From Ecytonucleospora hepatopenaei (Eukaryota; Microsporidia; Enterocytozoonidae): a stretch of DNA of 64,000 nucleotides. Positions 30,055-39,639 of this stretch are shown here, one piece after another. The notes under the pieces were generated by a model. That model saw only the letters and a list, made by a program, of their open reading frames with translations, had not been told where the DNA came from and did not search any database. Position 1 is the stretch's first letter, and the number at the start of each line of letters is the position of its first letter. Made by a program: the position numbers and the translations under genes. The stretch covers positions 124,001 through 188,000 of the forward strand of contig JAPMUG010000002.1 of NCBI GenBank assembly GCA_026692725.1, written 5' to 3'.

Positions 30055-31206
30055 TTAATAATATTGCACCAAAACACCGTATTTCTTAAAACCACTCATA
30101 TAAAAAGCCATGACAGATATAAAATACAAGCCTAAAATACCATACAAAGAAAAAATAACATTTCTTTTGCCTGTGTCCAAAATTGGCCTGTTTTTTATTT
30201 TAACCGTATAAATTACAAGCAAAAAACAATGGAAAAATACAGAAATTCCCCAAATACTTAGTGAAGATCTTGTATCGCTATATACAGAATAAACATCGGT
30301 GAAAATCAATGGGCATAGGTTAAAGAAACACATGTAAAAAACATTCTTGTTGATTATTGTTTTTTTATTGCCACTAATTGTAGTGTTTTTATTCCAATCA
30401 TAATGTAAGCCAGCAAATGAGAAAGTGAAAAAAAGCAGGTAAAAGAAAAGCAAAAAATCATTCCAGATTCTTTTGTAAATAAATACACTAATTTTGTAAG
30501 TGTTAAAAAATGCAGAAATATAAAGAACACAACTTTTTATGAAAATAGATAAATTAATCAAAAAAATTTCAAATGCACCAATCACAAATCTATTTACAGT
30601 TTCAAGTCCTGAAAAAGTATTTCTAAATTTTTTGCTATAAATCATCGTCACGATCACTATCAAATTCATTACAAATGTTTCGTATTGACACGATACAAAA
30701 CCAGAAGTATATTCACCATTTATTTTAAAACATAAATACGCCACAAATCCTTCGAAAAATGAATTCATATAAAAACATGTCTTTACAAAAGAATATTGCG
30801 GCTTGAACATTTTTAGAATCACAAATTGCTGTGTCATTCCAAACAAAATCAAATGGAATAAAGATAAAAACATACACCACATTTGCGAACAAACATATGC
30901 ATGCATTGCATAAATTCCAATTTCATGCAATAAAAAAATTACAAACATCAATCCAATGTTAATAAAGGATACTTTCTTAAAGCTCTGATGATTTAAATAC
31001 TTGGTATTTACATATACAGCAATATTTAACAAAATATCCAAATATAAAAAAGTACATCCACCCACTACATTTGCTTGTCTAACAGCATTTCCATAAATTA
31101 AATGGAGTTTATACAAAAGCATGCCGATTAGAGAACAAATGTTGGTAACTTGTGGAAATGCATTTATTCTATCTTTATTAATTTTGATGCTTTCAAAAAT
31201 GAACAT
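30055..31206 (-). CDS. Polytopic membrane protein of unknown function
   Basis: About 383 residues carry roughly ten hydrophobic segments spread over the whole length, with short loops. I see no transporter signature, catalytic residues or repeat. The longer frame begins at TTG (31212). The ATG at 31206 is preceded by TTTACCC at 31212-31219 on the coding strand, which fixes the start. It lies downstream of AlaRS on the same strand, with only 13 bases between the AlaRS stop and this ATG. It shows no clear resemblance to the four-paralogue membrane family at 57979-62040. Confidence 0.7.
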   Translation of the reverse strand: MFIFESIKINKDRINAFPQVTNICSLIGMLLYKLHLIYGNAVRQANVVGGCTFLYLDILLNIAVYVNTKYLNHQSFKKVSFINIGLMFVIFLLHEIGIYAMHAYVCSQMWCMFLSLFHLILFGMTQQFVILKMFKPQYSFVKTCFYMNSFFEGFVAYLCFKINGEYTSGFVSCQYETFVMNLIVIVTMIYSKKFRNTFSGLETVNRFVIGAFEIFLINLSIFIKSCVLYISAFFNTYKISVFIYKRIWNDFLLFFYLLFFTFSFAGLHYDWNKNTTISGNKKTIINKNVFYMCFFNLCPLIFTDVYSVYSDTRSSLSIWGISVFFHCFLLVIYTVKIKNRPILDTGKRNVIFSLYGILGLYFISVMAFYMSGFKKYGVLVQYY

Positions 31207-31211
31207 AAACA

Positions 31212-31219
31212 AGGGTAAA
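31212..31219 (-). promoter_or_regulatory. C-run start motif within the AlaRS/membrane gene junction
   Basis: Coding-strand TTTACCCT lies between the AlaRS stop codon and the ATG at 31206. The tight spacing means the signal directly follows the upstream stop codon. It supports the ATG start over the upstream TTG. Confidence 0.45.
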
Positions 31220-33880
31220 TCAATTTAATTTTAAAAGGATCCTATCCTTAATCTCTTTTGAAACCACCCCAGTAATAAAATTTTTGTTTTTTCTTAGTTT
31301 CTCTGCATCTAATCCCAAAATAAAGTCATAATTATTTTCATTTTTACAAAAAACACCAAGTAAAACATCTTCTTCTAATTCCATATAAACCAAAACATCT
31401 AAATTATGTAAAATATACTCATTTAAAATGGTTAAAACTGATTTAAGCTGTATTTTATAATCACCATCTATAAAACTAACTTTCTTAACGTAAAAGTCTT
31501 GCTTTTTTACATCCAATTCAGACATTTTAGCAACAATTTTCTTTATCTCTGCATCTGCTTTCTCTTTTTCTTCCTTAATTTTATTTTGAAGCCCCTTATT
31601 TCTCTTTTTAATAATTTCTTTATTCAAAAATTCAATTTTTCTTTTTTCTAACACAGAAAATAATTTGTTAAATAAAACAACTTTGTTATTTTTAATGTCT
31701 TCATGTGCTTCTTTTGCATTTTTATCGCATTCGTCTGCAAATTTACCTGTTACAACACTTATTCTTCTAATTCCTGCGCTAATTCCTCTCTCTGCTATTA
31801 TTCTTATTTTCCCTATAATACCAGTTTTATGCACGTGGTTACCCCCACACAATTCCTTAAAAGGCGTTTCTTCATTTTCACAGTCCATAATTATTGTTCT
31901 CATTGGTTCTGGATACTTTACGTTTTTCATCATAATGATGTCTCTCTTATTTACTTCTTCCTTTGTTAAATATTCAATTTTAACAGGAAAATTCTTTTTA
32001 ACAAACTCATTTGCTCTTTTTTCAATTTCCTCTATCATTTCATCTGTTAACTTTCCTTTGTAATTAAAATCATACGTAAGTTCAAATTCATCAACTTTAC
32101 TTCCTTGTTGAGAGCATTCTTTATCAACGACTTCTCTTATAAGCGCACCAATAATGTGGCATGTAGAGTGATTGTTTCTAATCATGTCTCTTCTTATTTT
32201 ATTTACATGCATTGTAACTTTACAATCTTGTAAATCTAAAAAACTAAGTTGATTTACATTTAGTAGCTTACAAATGTGCATCACATATCCACCTTGTATT
32301 TTTGTATCAACCACTTCAACTTCAACTTTGTTTCCATTTTTTAAACACATTTTTATAACCCCGGAATCACCTACCTGTCCACCACACTCACCATAAAAAC
32401 ACGTCTTATTAAAAACAAAAGAAAAAACTCCATCATTTTCACTTATTTTATCAACTTGCTCTCCGTTTAATATCAGAGCCAAAGGTTTTATGTTTTCACT
32501 AAAATTTTCTATAACATTTTCATCATATTTGTAACTATCCTCTGTTTTCTCAAATGATAAAGTTGCAAAAACAAATCCATCTTTGGTTCCTCTGCTTCTT
32601 TCTTTTTGCTCCTCCAAAAGAACTTCAAATTGGTTAGAATCTACTGTAAGTCCATTTTCAGCTGCAATAACTTCGGTCAAATCTTTTGGAAATCCAAACG
32701 TGTCATAAAGCAAAAACATATCTTCTGCGCTTATTTCTTTTTTAGACTCAATTATGCCTTTAAGCTTACTTAATCCTTTACGCAATGTTTTGTTAAAAGA
32801 ATCGATTTCTGATTCTATGAGACTTAAATCAACACAATCTACTGACATGGTGTCACACGCTGTCTTAATTAGCTCTAGCATGTCTTCTTTGTTTAAATTC
32901 AAAATCTCATCTGCAAAACGCATAAACCTTCTTAAAATACGTCTCAAAACATAACCAATCCCAGCATTGCTAAAAACAACACCATAATGTGTACAAATTG
33001 CAATTGTACGAGAATGATCAGCAATTACTCTAAAAGCTATAGTTTCACTACTACCTTCATGTTCGTCATAATAAAATTTTCCACTTCTTTTTTCTGCTGT
33101 TTTTATAACTTGTTGAAAAGAATCGATCAAATAATTTGATTTTACGCCATTTAAAATTGATAAAAGACGCTCAAGGCCTATTCCTGTATCAATTTTTTTA
33201 ACTTCCAAAGGTTCCAATCCTTTTGTTGTTCGATTAAATTCCATAAAAACAATGTTCCAAATTTCTAAAACATTTGGATCGTCCATATTTACAAGATGTG
33301 AAGCATCCCTTCCTCCAATTCTGTCGTAGTGAATTTCTGTGCAAGGACCACAAGGCCCGTATTCTCCCATTTCCCAAAAATTATCCTTTTCTCCACTCTC
33401 AATAATTCTTTCATTAGGTAAATATTTTTGCCATATTTTTCGACTATCTGTGTCTAACTTGTCGTAAACTGTAACATACATCCTGTCTTTTTCCAACTTA
33501 CATACATTTACTAAAAAATCATGTGCATATTCAATTGCTTTTTCCTTAAAATAATCCCCAAAAGACCAGTTTCCCATCATTTCAAAAAAAGTATGGTGAT
33601 AATTATCCTTTCCAACGTCATCTAAGTCATTATGTTTGCCACCTGCCCTGATACAGTGCTGTATTGTGTTTACCCTCATGTATTCAGCCTTTTCACCAAG
33701 AAAAATGTTTTTAAATTGCACCATTCCTGAATTTACAAACAAAAGTGTTGGGTCATTATAGGGAATTACAGAACTACTCGGTAATGTTTTGTGTCCTCTT
33801 TCCTCAAAAAAAGAGTTAAAAGCTTGTTTTAAAGAAGAAGTTGTCCATAAATTTTCTTTTTCATCAAAATTACCTTTCAT
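31220..33880 (-). CDS. Alanyl-tRNA synthetase
   Basis: This class II synthetase charges tRNA-Ala and clears mischarged Ser/Gly. The 886 residues show the catalytic domain (FFEERGHKTLPSSSVIP, DPTLLFVNSGMVQFKN, HHTFFEMMGNWSFGDYFK, ERLL), the helical tRNA-binding domain, and the editing domain with HSTCHII and CGGNHV zinc motifs. A coiled-coil C-terminus follows. It is somewhat shorter than yeast Ala1 because of a reduced C-terminal domain. No mitochondrial leader is visible. The start is supported by ATTTACCC just upstream. Confidence 0.96.
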   Translation of the reverse strand: MKGNFDEKENLWTTSSLKQAFNSFFEERGHKTLPSSSVIPYNDPTLLFVNSGMVQFKNIFLGEKAEYMRVNTIQHCIRAGGKHNDLDDVGKDNYHHTFFEMMGNWSFGDYFKEKAIEYAHDFLVNVCKLEKDRMYVTVYDKLDTDSRKIWQKYLPNERIIESGEKDNFWEMGEYGPCGPCTEIHYDRIGGRDASHLVNMDDPNVLEIWNIVFMEFNRTTKGLEPLEVKKIDTGIGLERLLSILNGVKSNYLIDSFQQVIKTAEKRSGKFYYDEHEGSSETIAFRVIADHSRTIAICTHYGVVFSNAGIGYVLRRILRRFMRFADEILNLNKEDMLELIKTACDTMSVDCVDLSLIESEIDSFNKTLRKGLSKLKGIIESKKEISAEDMFLLYDTFGFPKDLTEVIAAENGLTVDSNQFEVLLEEQKERSRGTKDGFVFATLSFEKTEDSYKYDENVIENFSENIKPLALILNGEQVDKISENDGVFSFVFNKTCFYGECGGQVGDSGVIKMCLKNGNKVEVEVVDTKIQGGYVMHICKLLNVNQLSFLDLQDCKVTMHVNKIRRDMIRNNHSTCHIIGALIREVVDKECSQQGSKVDEFELTYDFNYKGKLTDEMIEEIEKRANEFVKKNFPVKIEYLTKEEVNKRDIIMMKNVKYPEPMRTIIMDCENEETPFKELCGGNHVHKTGIIGKIRIIAERGISAGIRRISVVTGKFADECDKNAKEAHEDIKNNKVVLFNKLFSVLEKRKIEFLNKEIIKKRNKGLQNKIKEEKEKADAEIKKIVAKMSELDVKKQDFYVKKVSFIDGDYKIQLKSVLTILNEYILHNLDVLVYMELEEDVLLGVFCKNENNYDFILGLDAEKLRKNKNFITGVVSKEIKDRILLKLN

Positions 33881-34031
33881 ATTAAAGGGTAAATTTTTAT
33901 TTTTTAAATGGTAAAAATTTAAGATAAGTTGAAAACAAGTTTATCAGTATAAAACAAATATATTAAAAACAAATACTAGCTATTTTAATAATATCTGTAG
34001 TCCATTTTTGTTAAATTATATTGTTTATGCT

Positions 34032-34223
34032 TTATTTTTCTAATTCTTTTTTAGTTTTGGACAATATTTTATATAGTTTTTCAGAACTAACAATCTTTTC
34101 TTTTAACATTCTTAACATAATTTCTATTGCTTCATCATCAAAGCTATAATTTAGAGAAGTTGCAAAATTCCTACATAATTTTATATCTTCCACTGTTATT
34201 TCATTTTTAGGTTTAAAAAACAT
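34032..34223 (-). CDS. MOZART1-like microprotein
   Basis: This 63-residue helical microprotein has the outline of MZT1, which primes the gamma-tubulin complex for microtubule nucleation. The segment SLNYSFDDEAIEIMLRMLKE, followed by KIVSSEKLYKIL, parallels the family pattern LLNTGLDRETLxxCVxLxExG followed by INPEALAxVIKEL, in spacing and hydrophobic positions. Identity is low, so this is a pattern match rather than proof. TAATGCCCC is directly joined to the ATG, a strong start-motif context that supports a real gene despite its size. The next gene ends 24 bases downstream. Confidence 0.5.
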   Translation of the reverse strand: MFFKPKNEITVEDIKLCRNFATSLNYSFDDEAIEIMLRMLKEKIVSSEKLYKILSKTKKELEK

Positions 34224-34247
34224 GGGGCATTAAAATAAAAAAATGTT

Positions 34248-36314
34248 TTAGAATTTTTTTAAACTTGCAAATCTACTAAATGCACTCGAACCACCTGTAT
34301 TATTATTAGTATTATTAGTATTGTTAGTAATATTATTATTAGTATTATTAGTATTATTGTAAGTATTATTATTAGTATTATTATTAATATTGTTAGTATT
34401 ATTTAAATTATTAAATGTAAAATTATTAACGTTGTTTAGATTATTATTTAAATTACTCTTATTATATTGATTCACAGCACTATTAAATACATTTGATGGC
34501 TCTGTACTAAAGACAGAATTTTCTGTAAATGGTTCACTGCTTCCCTGAAACTTACTTTCTGTATTTATATTGTTCGTAAAAACATTTTCCACTTTGGGAG
34601 CTTTAAAGGCATCACTTATATTTTGTGGTGCATTTTTGATAACACCATCTTTCTTATCAATATTGCTTTCAATTCCATCCTTTTCTTTTCTTTTTGGTAT
34701 TTCTTCTTTATTTTCTTTTTCAGACACAGTGTTTTTATTCAATTTTATGTTTATTTCATCTGTTTTTAATATCTTGTAGTTTTTAACATTTATCAATTTA
34801 ATACCTTCCACCACATTTTTAAATTTTTCTTCTGTTTTGCATTCCACCATGTCTTTTACAGGAAGAATGTTTTTAAATTTATGCGGACGTATTTTGTGCA
34901 TGTTAGAAAAAATACGCTGGTCAAAGTATTCTATTGCTTCTTCAACTTCTTTATTGTTTACATTTTCATATTCATTTAATATACATAGCATACTACTCAT
35001 TAAATCATTGTATTTATTAGAACCTTCGTTTTTAAATATTTTATTATATAATTTTGTAAGTTCAAAATGGGAATCTATCACATGTATTTGTTCAAAATCA
35101 CTTGTATTTTTACCATTGCCATAAATAGCACATTTGTTTATATCCCTCAATTCTTTTGTAATTTCATTTATATCCTTTTCTAGTGTATCGTTTAAAAACA
35201 ACATGCTATCTAGTTTTTTGTTTTCATCTATTTTTAGTCCTAACAACTTACTGTTGAGAAGCTTTTCTTTTCTTTTGCACTCTTCGGTTATCTTGTCCAA
35301 TTCCACTTTTGTTTTGTCTTCATTTTCTGCATTATTTTGTTTGATTACCAAATTATTGTTAATATTGGTATTTAATATACTGCAATTTATATCCTCCTTT
35401 TTATTGTTGTCAACTTGTAATTCTGTCATTGACTTAAATATTTCTTCAGGTTTTGTGTTATCTTCAAAAATATTTTTTATGTTTTTTTGTTCTGAAATGC
35501 CACCTTCAAATAAATTGAAAGTACTGGAAGCATTAAAAGAATTGTTGTCGAAAAAAGAAAATTCATTTTTTCCTTGTTCAAGGGTGTCTTTTAAAACATC
35601 TTTGTTTTCTTCACTTATTTTTAACTGTACAATTTCAAGAATGTTTTTTTCTAAAGGTTTTGTATCTTTTAAAATTTTATAAACGCATGTTTTTTCCTCA
35701 TCTTGCAAAACCAGACGGTTATTTACCACAAACATGTCTTTTAAATGAATTGCTTCAAAAGAATCGTTTATTCTAAGAGATAAACTATCTTCCTCTTCTA
35801 AGTCAAAAATTTCAAAACTTTCTTTTTCCTTCTTAAAATATAAAAAAGTGTCATTTTCACATGATGTTAGCACAATAATTTCAGTTGTATCAATTTTAAA
35901 TAGTGCACCTAAATAATCGTCCCTTTCTAGTTCATTCTCACATATTTTTATGTCATTAATGAGAATACTATCGTTAAATTCTATTTTATACCCACCATTG
36001 TTGTTGTATGAAGATAAATTATTTTTTAAATAAAAAATATTGCTTTTTTGTTTATCTTCAATATCTTTATTGCTTTCAACTAAAATATTATCCACAATAT
36101 TGTATGTTTTTTCATCTAGCTTAATGTTTATTCCGTGACTTTTTATATTTTTAAAAGTGTTTTTAATTTTATAAAATTTGTTGTTTTCGTTTATATAAAT
36201 ATAATTAGAAAATACAAAAAGGTTTTCAGTTCTGTATAAAAAAGATTCTTCCTCATTTGCATCAATAAAATTTTTTGTTTCAACATCTTCTTCAAAACTA
36301 ACTTTAAAAAACAT
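34248..36314 (-). CDS. Asn-rich nucleoporin-like protein
   Basis: The 688-residue product has a beta-rich N-terminal region (about 1-215) that could be a propeller, as in Nup159/Nup214. A linker follows with sparse FG-like sites (FSFFDNNSFNASSTFNLFEGG), then a coiled-coil stretch (about 330-500). The tail is extremely Asn/Thr-rich, is encoded by a triplet repeat, and ends GGSSAFSRFASLKKF. This order of propeller, FG region and coiled coil is that of cytoplasmic-side nucleoporins. The FG content is low and no family motif is decisive, so the name is tentative. Confidence 0.4.
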   Translation of the reverse strand: MFFKVSFEEDVETKNFIDANEEESFLYRTENLFVFSNYIYINENNKFYKIKNTFKNIKSHGINIKLDEKTYNIVDNILVESNKDIEDKQKSNIFYLKNNLSSYNNNGGYKIEFNDSILINDIKICENELERDDYLGALFKIDTTEIIVLTSCENDTFLYFKKEKESFEIFDLEEEDSLSLRINDSFEAIHLKDMFVVNNRLVLQDEEKTCVYKILKDTKPLEKNILEIVQLKISEENKDVLKDTLEQGKNEFSFFDNNSFNASSTFNLFEGGISEQKNIKNIFEDNTKPEEIFKSMTELQVDNNKKEDINCSILNTNINNNLVIKQNNAENEDKTKVELDKITEECKRKEKLLNSKLLGLKIDENKKLDSMLFLNDTLEKDINEITKELRDINKCAIYGNGKNTSDFEQIHVIDSHFELTKLYNKIFKNEGSNKYNDLMSSMLCILNEYENVNNKEVEEAIEYFDQRIFSNMHKIRPHKFKNILPVKDMVECKTEEKFKNVVEGIKLINVKNYKILKTDEINIKLNKNTVSEKENKEEIPKRKEKDGIESNIDKKDGVIKNAPQNISDAFKAPKVENVFTNNINTESKFQGSSEPFTENSVFSTEPSNVFNSAVNQYNKSNLNNNLNNVNNFTFNNLNNTNNINNNTNNNTYNNTNNTNNNITNNTNNTNNNTGGSSAFSRFASLKKF
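34302..34440. repeat. AAT/ATT-rich triplet repeat in coding sequence
   Basis: About 140 bases consist of imperfect trinucleotide units (ATT, AGT, GTT on the plus strand). They encode a run of Asn and Thr with a few Ile in the tail of the minus-strand nucleoporin-like gene. Such a tract is likely to vary in length between isolates. Confidence 0.85.
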
Positions 36315-36390
36315 TGGTTAAAAATCAAAATAAATGTTTAAGGGTAGGTAGAATAAAAATATTTTACTTAAAAAAATATTCTTCTCCTTT

Positions 36391-36753
36391 ATGTATTTTC
36401 ACCAGCAATACAATCCTAATCGGGAAAATGATGACTTTGAACCAACAAGGTGCAGGAAAAAAGGATTAAATTTTGCAATACCTGAAGATTCTAACGAAAA
36501 CACAACTTTTGGAAATGTATTTTATGTAGAGAATCGTGAAAAAAATAATTTTTGGGAAAATGATTGCAATAAAGACATTCTCAACATTAATTATGAAAAG
36601 GAATATACGAAAATCAGAGAAAATTCTTTTACAAATAATCCTGCCATCAAATATTCAAAATTAAACAGACTAACCAAAATGTATTTAAACGATAATAAAA
36701 GGAGCGTAAAGAACAAAAAAATTACAACTAGAATGCAAAACCATAAAAAATAA
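36391..36753 (+). CDS. Unknown small basic protein
   Basis: I do not recognise this 120-residue protein. It is rich in Asn, Lys, Arg and Glu, without membrane segments, and ends in a basic tail (KRSVKNKKITTRMQNHKK) that could bind nucleic acid. It is divergent from the nucleoporin-like gene (76 bases apart) and convergent with GluRS (42 bases). TTCTTCTCCTTT directly precedes the ATG and supports expression. A spurious frame is less likely given the context but cannot be excluded. Confidence 0.5.
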   Translation: MYFHQQYNPNRENDDFEPTRCRKKGLNFAIPEDSNENTTFGNVFYVENREKNNFWENDCNKDILNINYEKEYTKIRENSFTNNPAIKYSKLNRLTKMYLNDNKRSVKNKKITTRMQNHKK

Positions 36754-36795
36754 TTTATTTCAAAATATTCATGCATAAAATATACGCAAACAAAT

Positions 36796-38688
36796 TTATA
36801 TTTTGTTTTCTCTTTTTTGTTTCGTATATGGAATCAAAATAAACTCAGAAGGTTTATCACATATGTAAAACCCTTGCCTGACAATTTGAATAGTTTCATT
36901 TTTTTGAAGTTTAGCAATTTCACTTTCACCATACCAAATTTCTTGCTTCATGCTATCATGATTAAATTTTTCCCTTAAATCATCTGTGTCTTTATTATTT
37001 TGTAAATTACCATATTCAAAAACCTTAAATTCAGTAAAATTTACTCCAGAAACCCATGTTAATTTGTGTTTCGTCGTTTTAAAACACCCACTTGGATTTT
37101 CTTTAAAGATTATTTTGCACATTTTTCCTTCTTTAACAATCAAATCCAAAACAATCATGTTACCCCATGACATTAAAGTAATTTCATCTCCTTTTGACAA
37201 TAAAACTGCGTCTTCCTGGTCCAAAAATATTTTCTTAGACTTACATAATAATTTATACCCCAAATTAGTGTTTTTACTCATTTTAAGTACCTCCTCAAAC
37301 TTCTCATTAAAATCAAAATTTTCAATTTCACATTCCACTACATTTTTCTTTCTAACCGCAAAAAATCTAGGAGATAAATTATCTATAAACTTTTTATTAG
37401 CAGCCCAAATTTTGTCCCAGCTTATTGTAGAAGATTTCTGCGAAGATCCTTGTTTTAGAATATACTCACATAAAACATCCATATTAAGACCGAGTCTTTT
37501 TATTCCTCTAAGAGTTGCAACACGAGGATCGTCCCAACCGTCAACCAAATTGTTGTCAACATAAAACTTGATCTTTCTTTTACTCAAAACAGTATTTTCA
37601 AAATTCAATCGACTAAAATCGTATATTTTAACCTTTCTGAGCTTTAAATGCTCTAAAAACCATTCATATTGTGGATTTCTATCTCTATATTCGTTTGTCC
37701 TAAGCGCTAATGTTACACCGTCCAAAGAATCAACTATAGGACATGCAAAATCGTAGGTAGGATAAATTTGGTATTTATTTCCTGTTATGGCATGTTCCTG
37801 ACCAACATATCTATAAATAACAGGATCTCTTAAAGCTTTATTTAGTGCAGTATAATCAATTTTAGCCCTTAAACAGTAATCCTGATGCTTCCCCTCATTC
37901 ATTTCTTTAAAAATACGTAAATTTTCCGAAACAGGCGTATTTCTACATGCAGATGCTATTCCATCCATTCTTTCCTTTCTCATTTGCTCTTGTGGTGTGT
38001 TATCAACGTATGCCAAATTCTTTTCTATTAAAAAAATAGCACATTCAAATATTTTTTCAAAATGATCAGAAGTTCTTGTAATTTTGTAATTATTAATTTT
38101 AAGAAGTTTCATATCCTCAAGAATGGCATCTTCATACCTCTTCTCCTCCTTTACAGGATTTGTGTCATCAAACCTAAGAATCAATTTTCCCTCACGAGCC
38201 ATATAATTGTTCAAAAGGGCTGCTTTTACGTGTCCAATGTGAAGAAACCCAGAAGCTTCTGGTGGAAAACGACATACAATTTCTTTTGGTGCGTTAATGT
38301 TAATTTTTCCCTGGTCTTTTTTATTAAATTCGCACATATATTTTTTATTTTCTTCGAACAATTTTTTATAAAAAACTGCAATGTCTTGAAATTCAAACTC
38401 TTTCTTTTTTACAAGTTTCGTAAATATTGCACACGAATATAAAAAACCAAAAATCAAGTCCTTTTTTGCTTCACTTATTTCATTTTCCTCTTTTAAAAAA
38501 TCACTAAGTTTTTTTAACCACTGGAAAAGTTCATTTTCAGTAAATTCTGAATTATATTCATTAAAAAACAAAGGTAGGTTATTTTTAACAGATAAATTTT
38601 TAAGAAAAGGCGCTTTAGCCTGTAATTGATTGTGTTTATTACCCATCAAATAACATACAAACTGTGCTTTTGCTGTATTTTCGTACAT
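36796..38688 (-). CDS. Glutamyl-tRNA synthetase, eukaryotic/archaeal type
   Basis: This cytosolic class I synthetase charges tRNA-Glu. A GST-like N-terminal region (about 1-110) precedes the Rossmann core: CRFPPEASGFLHIGH (HIGH at 150-153), RFDDTNP, a Glu-type WDDPRVATLRGIKRLG, and the KMSKS equivalent VLSKRK. A beta-barrel anticodon domain follows. The longer frame starts at TTG (38703), so I use the ATG at 38688, which has TTTTTTACCCAT just upstream, the same arrangement as in the paralogous GlnRS gene. Possession of both enzymes means glutaminylation is direct. Confidence 0.95.
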   Translation of the reverse strand: MYENTAKAQFVCYLMGNKHNQLQAKAPFLKNLSVKNNLPLFFNEYNSEFTENELFQWLKKLSDFLKEENEISEAKKDLIFGFLYSCAIFTKLVKKKEFEFQDIAVFYKKLFEENKKYMCEFNKKDQGKININAPKEIVCRFPPEASGFLHIGHVKAALLNNYMAREGKLILRFDDTNPVKEEKRYEDAILEDMKLLKINNYKITRTSDHFEKIFECAIFLIEKNLAYVDNTPQEQMRKERMDGIASACRNTPVSENLRIFKEMNEGKHQDYCLRAKIDYTALNKALRDPVIYRYVGQEHAITGNKYQIYPTYDFACPIVDSLDGVTLALRTNEYRDRNPQYEWFLEHLKLRKVKIYDFSRLNFENTVLSKRKIKFYVDNNLVDGWDDPRVATLRGIKRLGLNMDVLCEYILKQGSSQKSSTISWDKIWAANKKFIDNLSPRFFAVRKKNVVECEIENFDFNEKFEEVLKMSKNTNLGYKLLCKSKKIFLDQEDAVLLSKGDEITLMSWGNMIVLDLIVKEGKMCKIIFKENPSGCFKTTKHKLTWVSGVNFTEFKVFEYGNLQNNKDTDDLREKFNHDSMKQEIWYGESEIAKLQKNETIQIVRQGFYICDKPSEFILIPYTKQKRENKI

Positions 38689-38690
38689 AT

Positions 38691-38700
38691 GGGTAAAAAA
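38691..38700 (-). promoter_or_regulatory. C-run start motif of the GluRS gene
   Basis: Coding-strand TTTTTTACCC ends two bases before the ATG at 38688 and decides that start against the upstream TTG. Confidence 0.55.
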
Positions 38701-38778
38701 CAAACATCATTTTTAAAAAATGTTTTCTATAAAAAATATATAGAAATAATTAAAAAATAAATAAATTTATTGATAAGG

Positions 38779-39444
38779 TTATTTTATATATTGAGGTTCA
38801 ACATAATAAACCATTTGCTTATAATACATACCATCAATCTTTAAATTTTTTATAAAATCATCAGCATAAATCACAAGTTCTGTAAAAAATAAGTTATGAA
38901 CGATTTGTGTTACAAAATAAAAATTCGTTTTTATGCCGCTGTAAGTAAAAAATGAAACTATTTCTTTATCTTCATGTACATTAAACATATCTTTAAATAA
39001 AATAAATGCTTCGTTATTCACTTTTTCAACTAATTTAACATCTTCGATTTCCCTAAAAGATTTTTTGGCTTCAAAAATCGCCATTATCTTTTTTTCCTTC
39101 TTGCATATGTAGAAATTAAATCCAAATATGTTCTTTAAAAACACAAAATCACATTCTGCTTCTTTTTCCACAAATTTTTTGCGCAGATGCTCATCGTATG
39201 TTTCTTCCACATATTTGTAACCACTTGGTGTTTTTTTCTGAAGACTACTAATAGAAAATTCTTCTTCGGTCATTATCCTACTTTTTACAAATATGTCGTT
39301 CTCAAGATCGACTTTGTGTTCTAAATGCATAATTTCTTTTATTTTGTTTATTTCTAATTTTTTTGAGTTTACAGAAAATGATTTGTCTTCGTTTGTATTT
39401 AAAACTCTCTTGCCTTCATAAATAAACGATTTTAAAATTTTCAT
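38779..39444 (-). CDS. DcpS-like scavenger decapping protein with degenerate HIT motif
   Basis: The 221 residues follow the outline of DcpS/Dcs1, which hydrolyses cap dinucleotides left by 3' mRNA decay. The N-terminal swapped-domain pattern ends LENDIFVKSRIMTEEEFS, like SNDIYSTYHLFPPRQL. It is followed by KKTPSGYKYVEETYDEHL and AECDFVFLKN, where DcpS has KAEADRIVFE. The C-terminal segment FIKNLKIDGMYYKQ parallels VIENLECDPRHYQQ. The catalytic HIT block HLHVH appears as NFYFV, so all three histidines seem lost and hydrolysis is doubtful. The start is the ATG at 39444; the longer frame begins at TTG. The family call is by remembered pattern at low identity. Confidence 0.5.
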   Translation of the reverse strand: MKILKSFIYEGKRVLNTNEDKSFSVNSKKLEINKIKEIMHLEHKVDLENDIFVKSRIMTEEEFSISSLQKKTPSGYKYVEETYDEHLRKKFVEKEAECDFVFLKNIFGFNFYICKKEKKIMAIFEAKKSFREIEDVKLVEKVNNEAFILFKDMFNVHEDKEIVSFFTYSGIKTNFYFVTQIVHNLFFTELVIYADDFIKNLKIDGMYYKQMVYYVEPQYIK

Positions 39445-39632
39445 TTTCAAAAATATTTTAAAGTTAAACCTATGGGTTTGATTAAAGCATTTAAATAAAA
39501 TGGTAACTATAATATGTAATTTTTGAAAATATTAGCATATTAATTTATTTACAAATATTTTGGTCTTTTGGTATGTTAAAGTTTACATCAATTTATTTAC
39601 TAAAAATTTAACGTTTTAAAATGTTTGTTTCA

Positions 39633-39639
39633 AACCCCT
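39633..39639 (+). promoter_or_regulatory. C-run motif joined to the ATG at 39640
   Basis: AACCCCT directly abuts the ATG. The longer frame begins at TTG 39625, so the motif fixes the start of the RRM protein. Confidence 0.5.
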
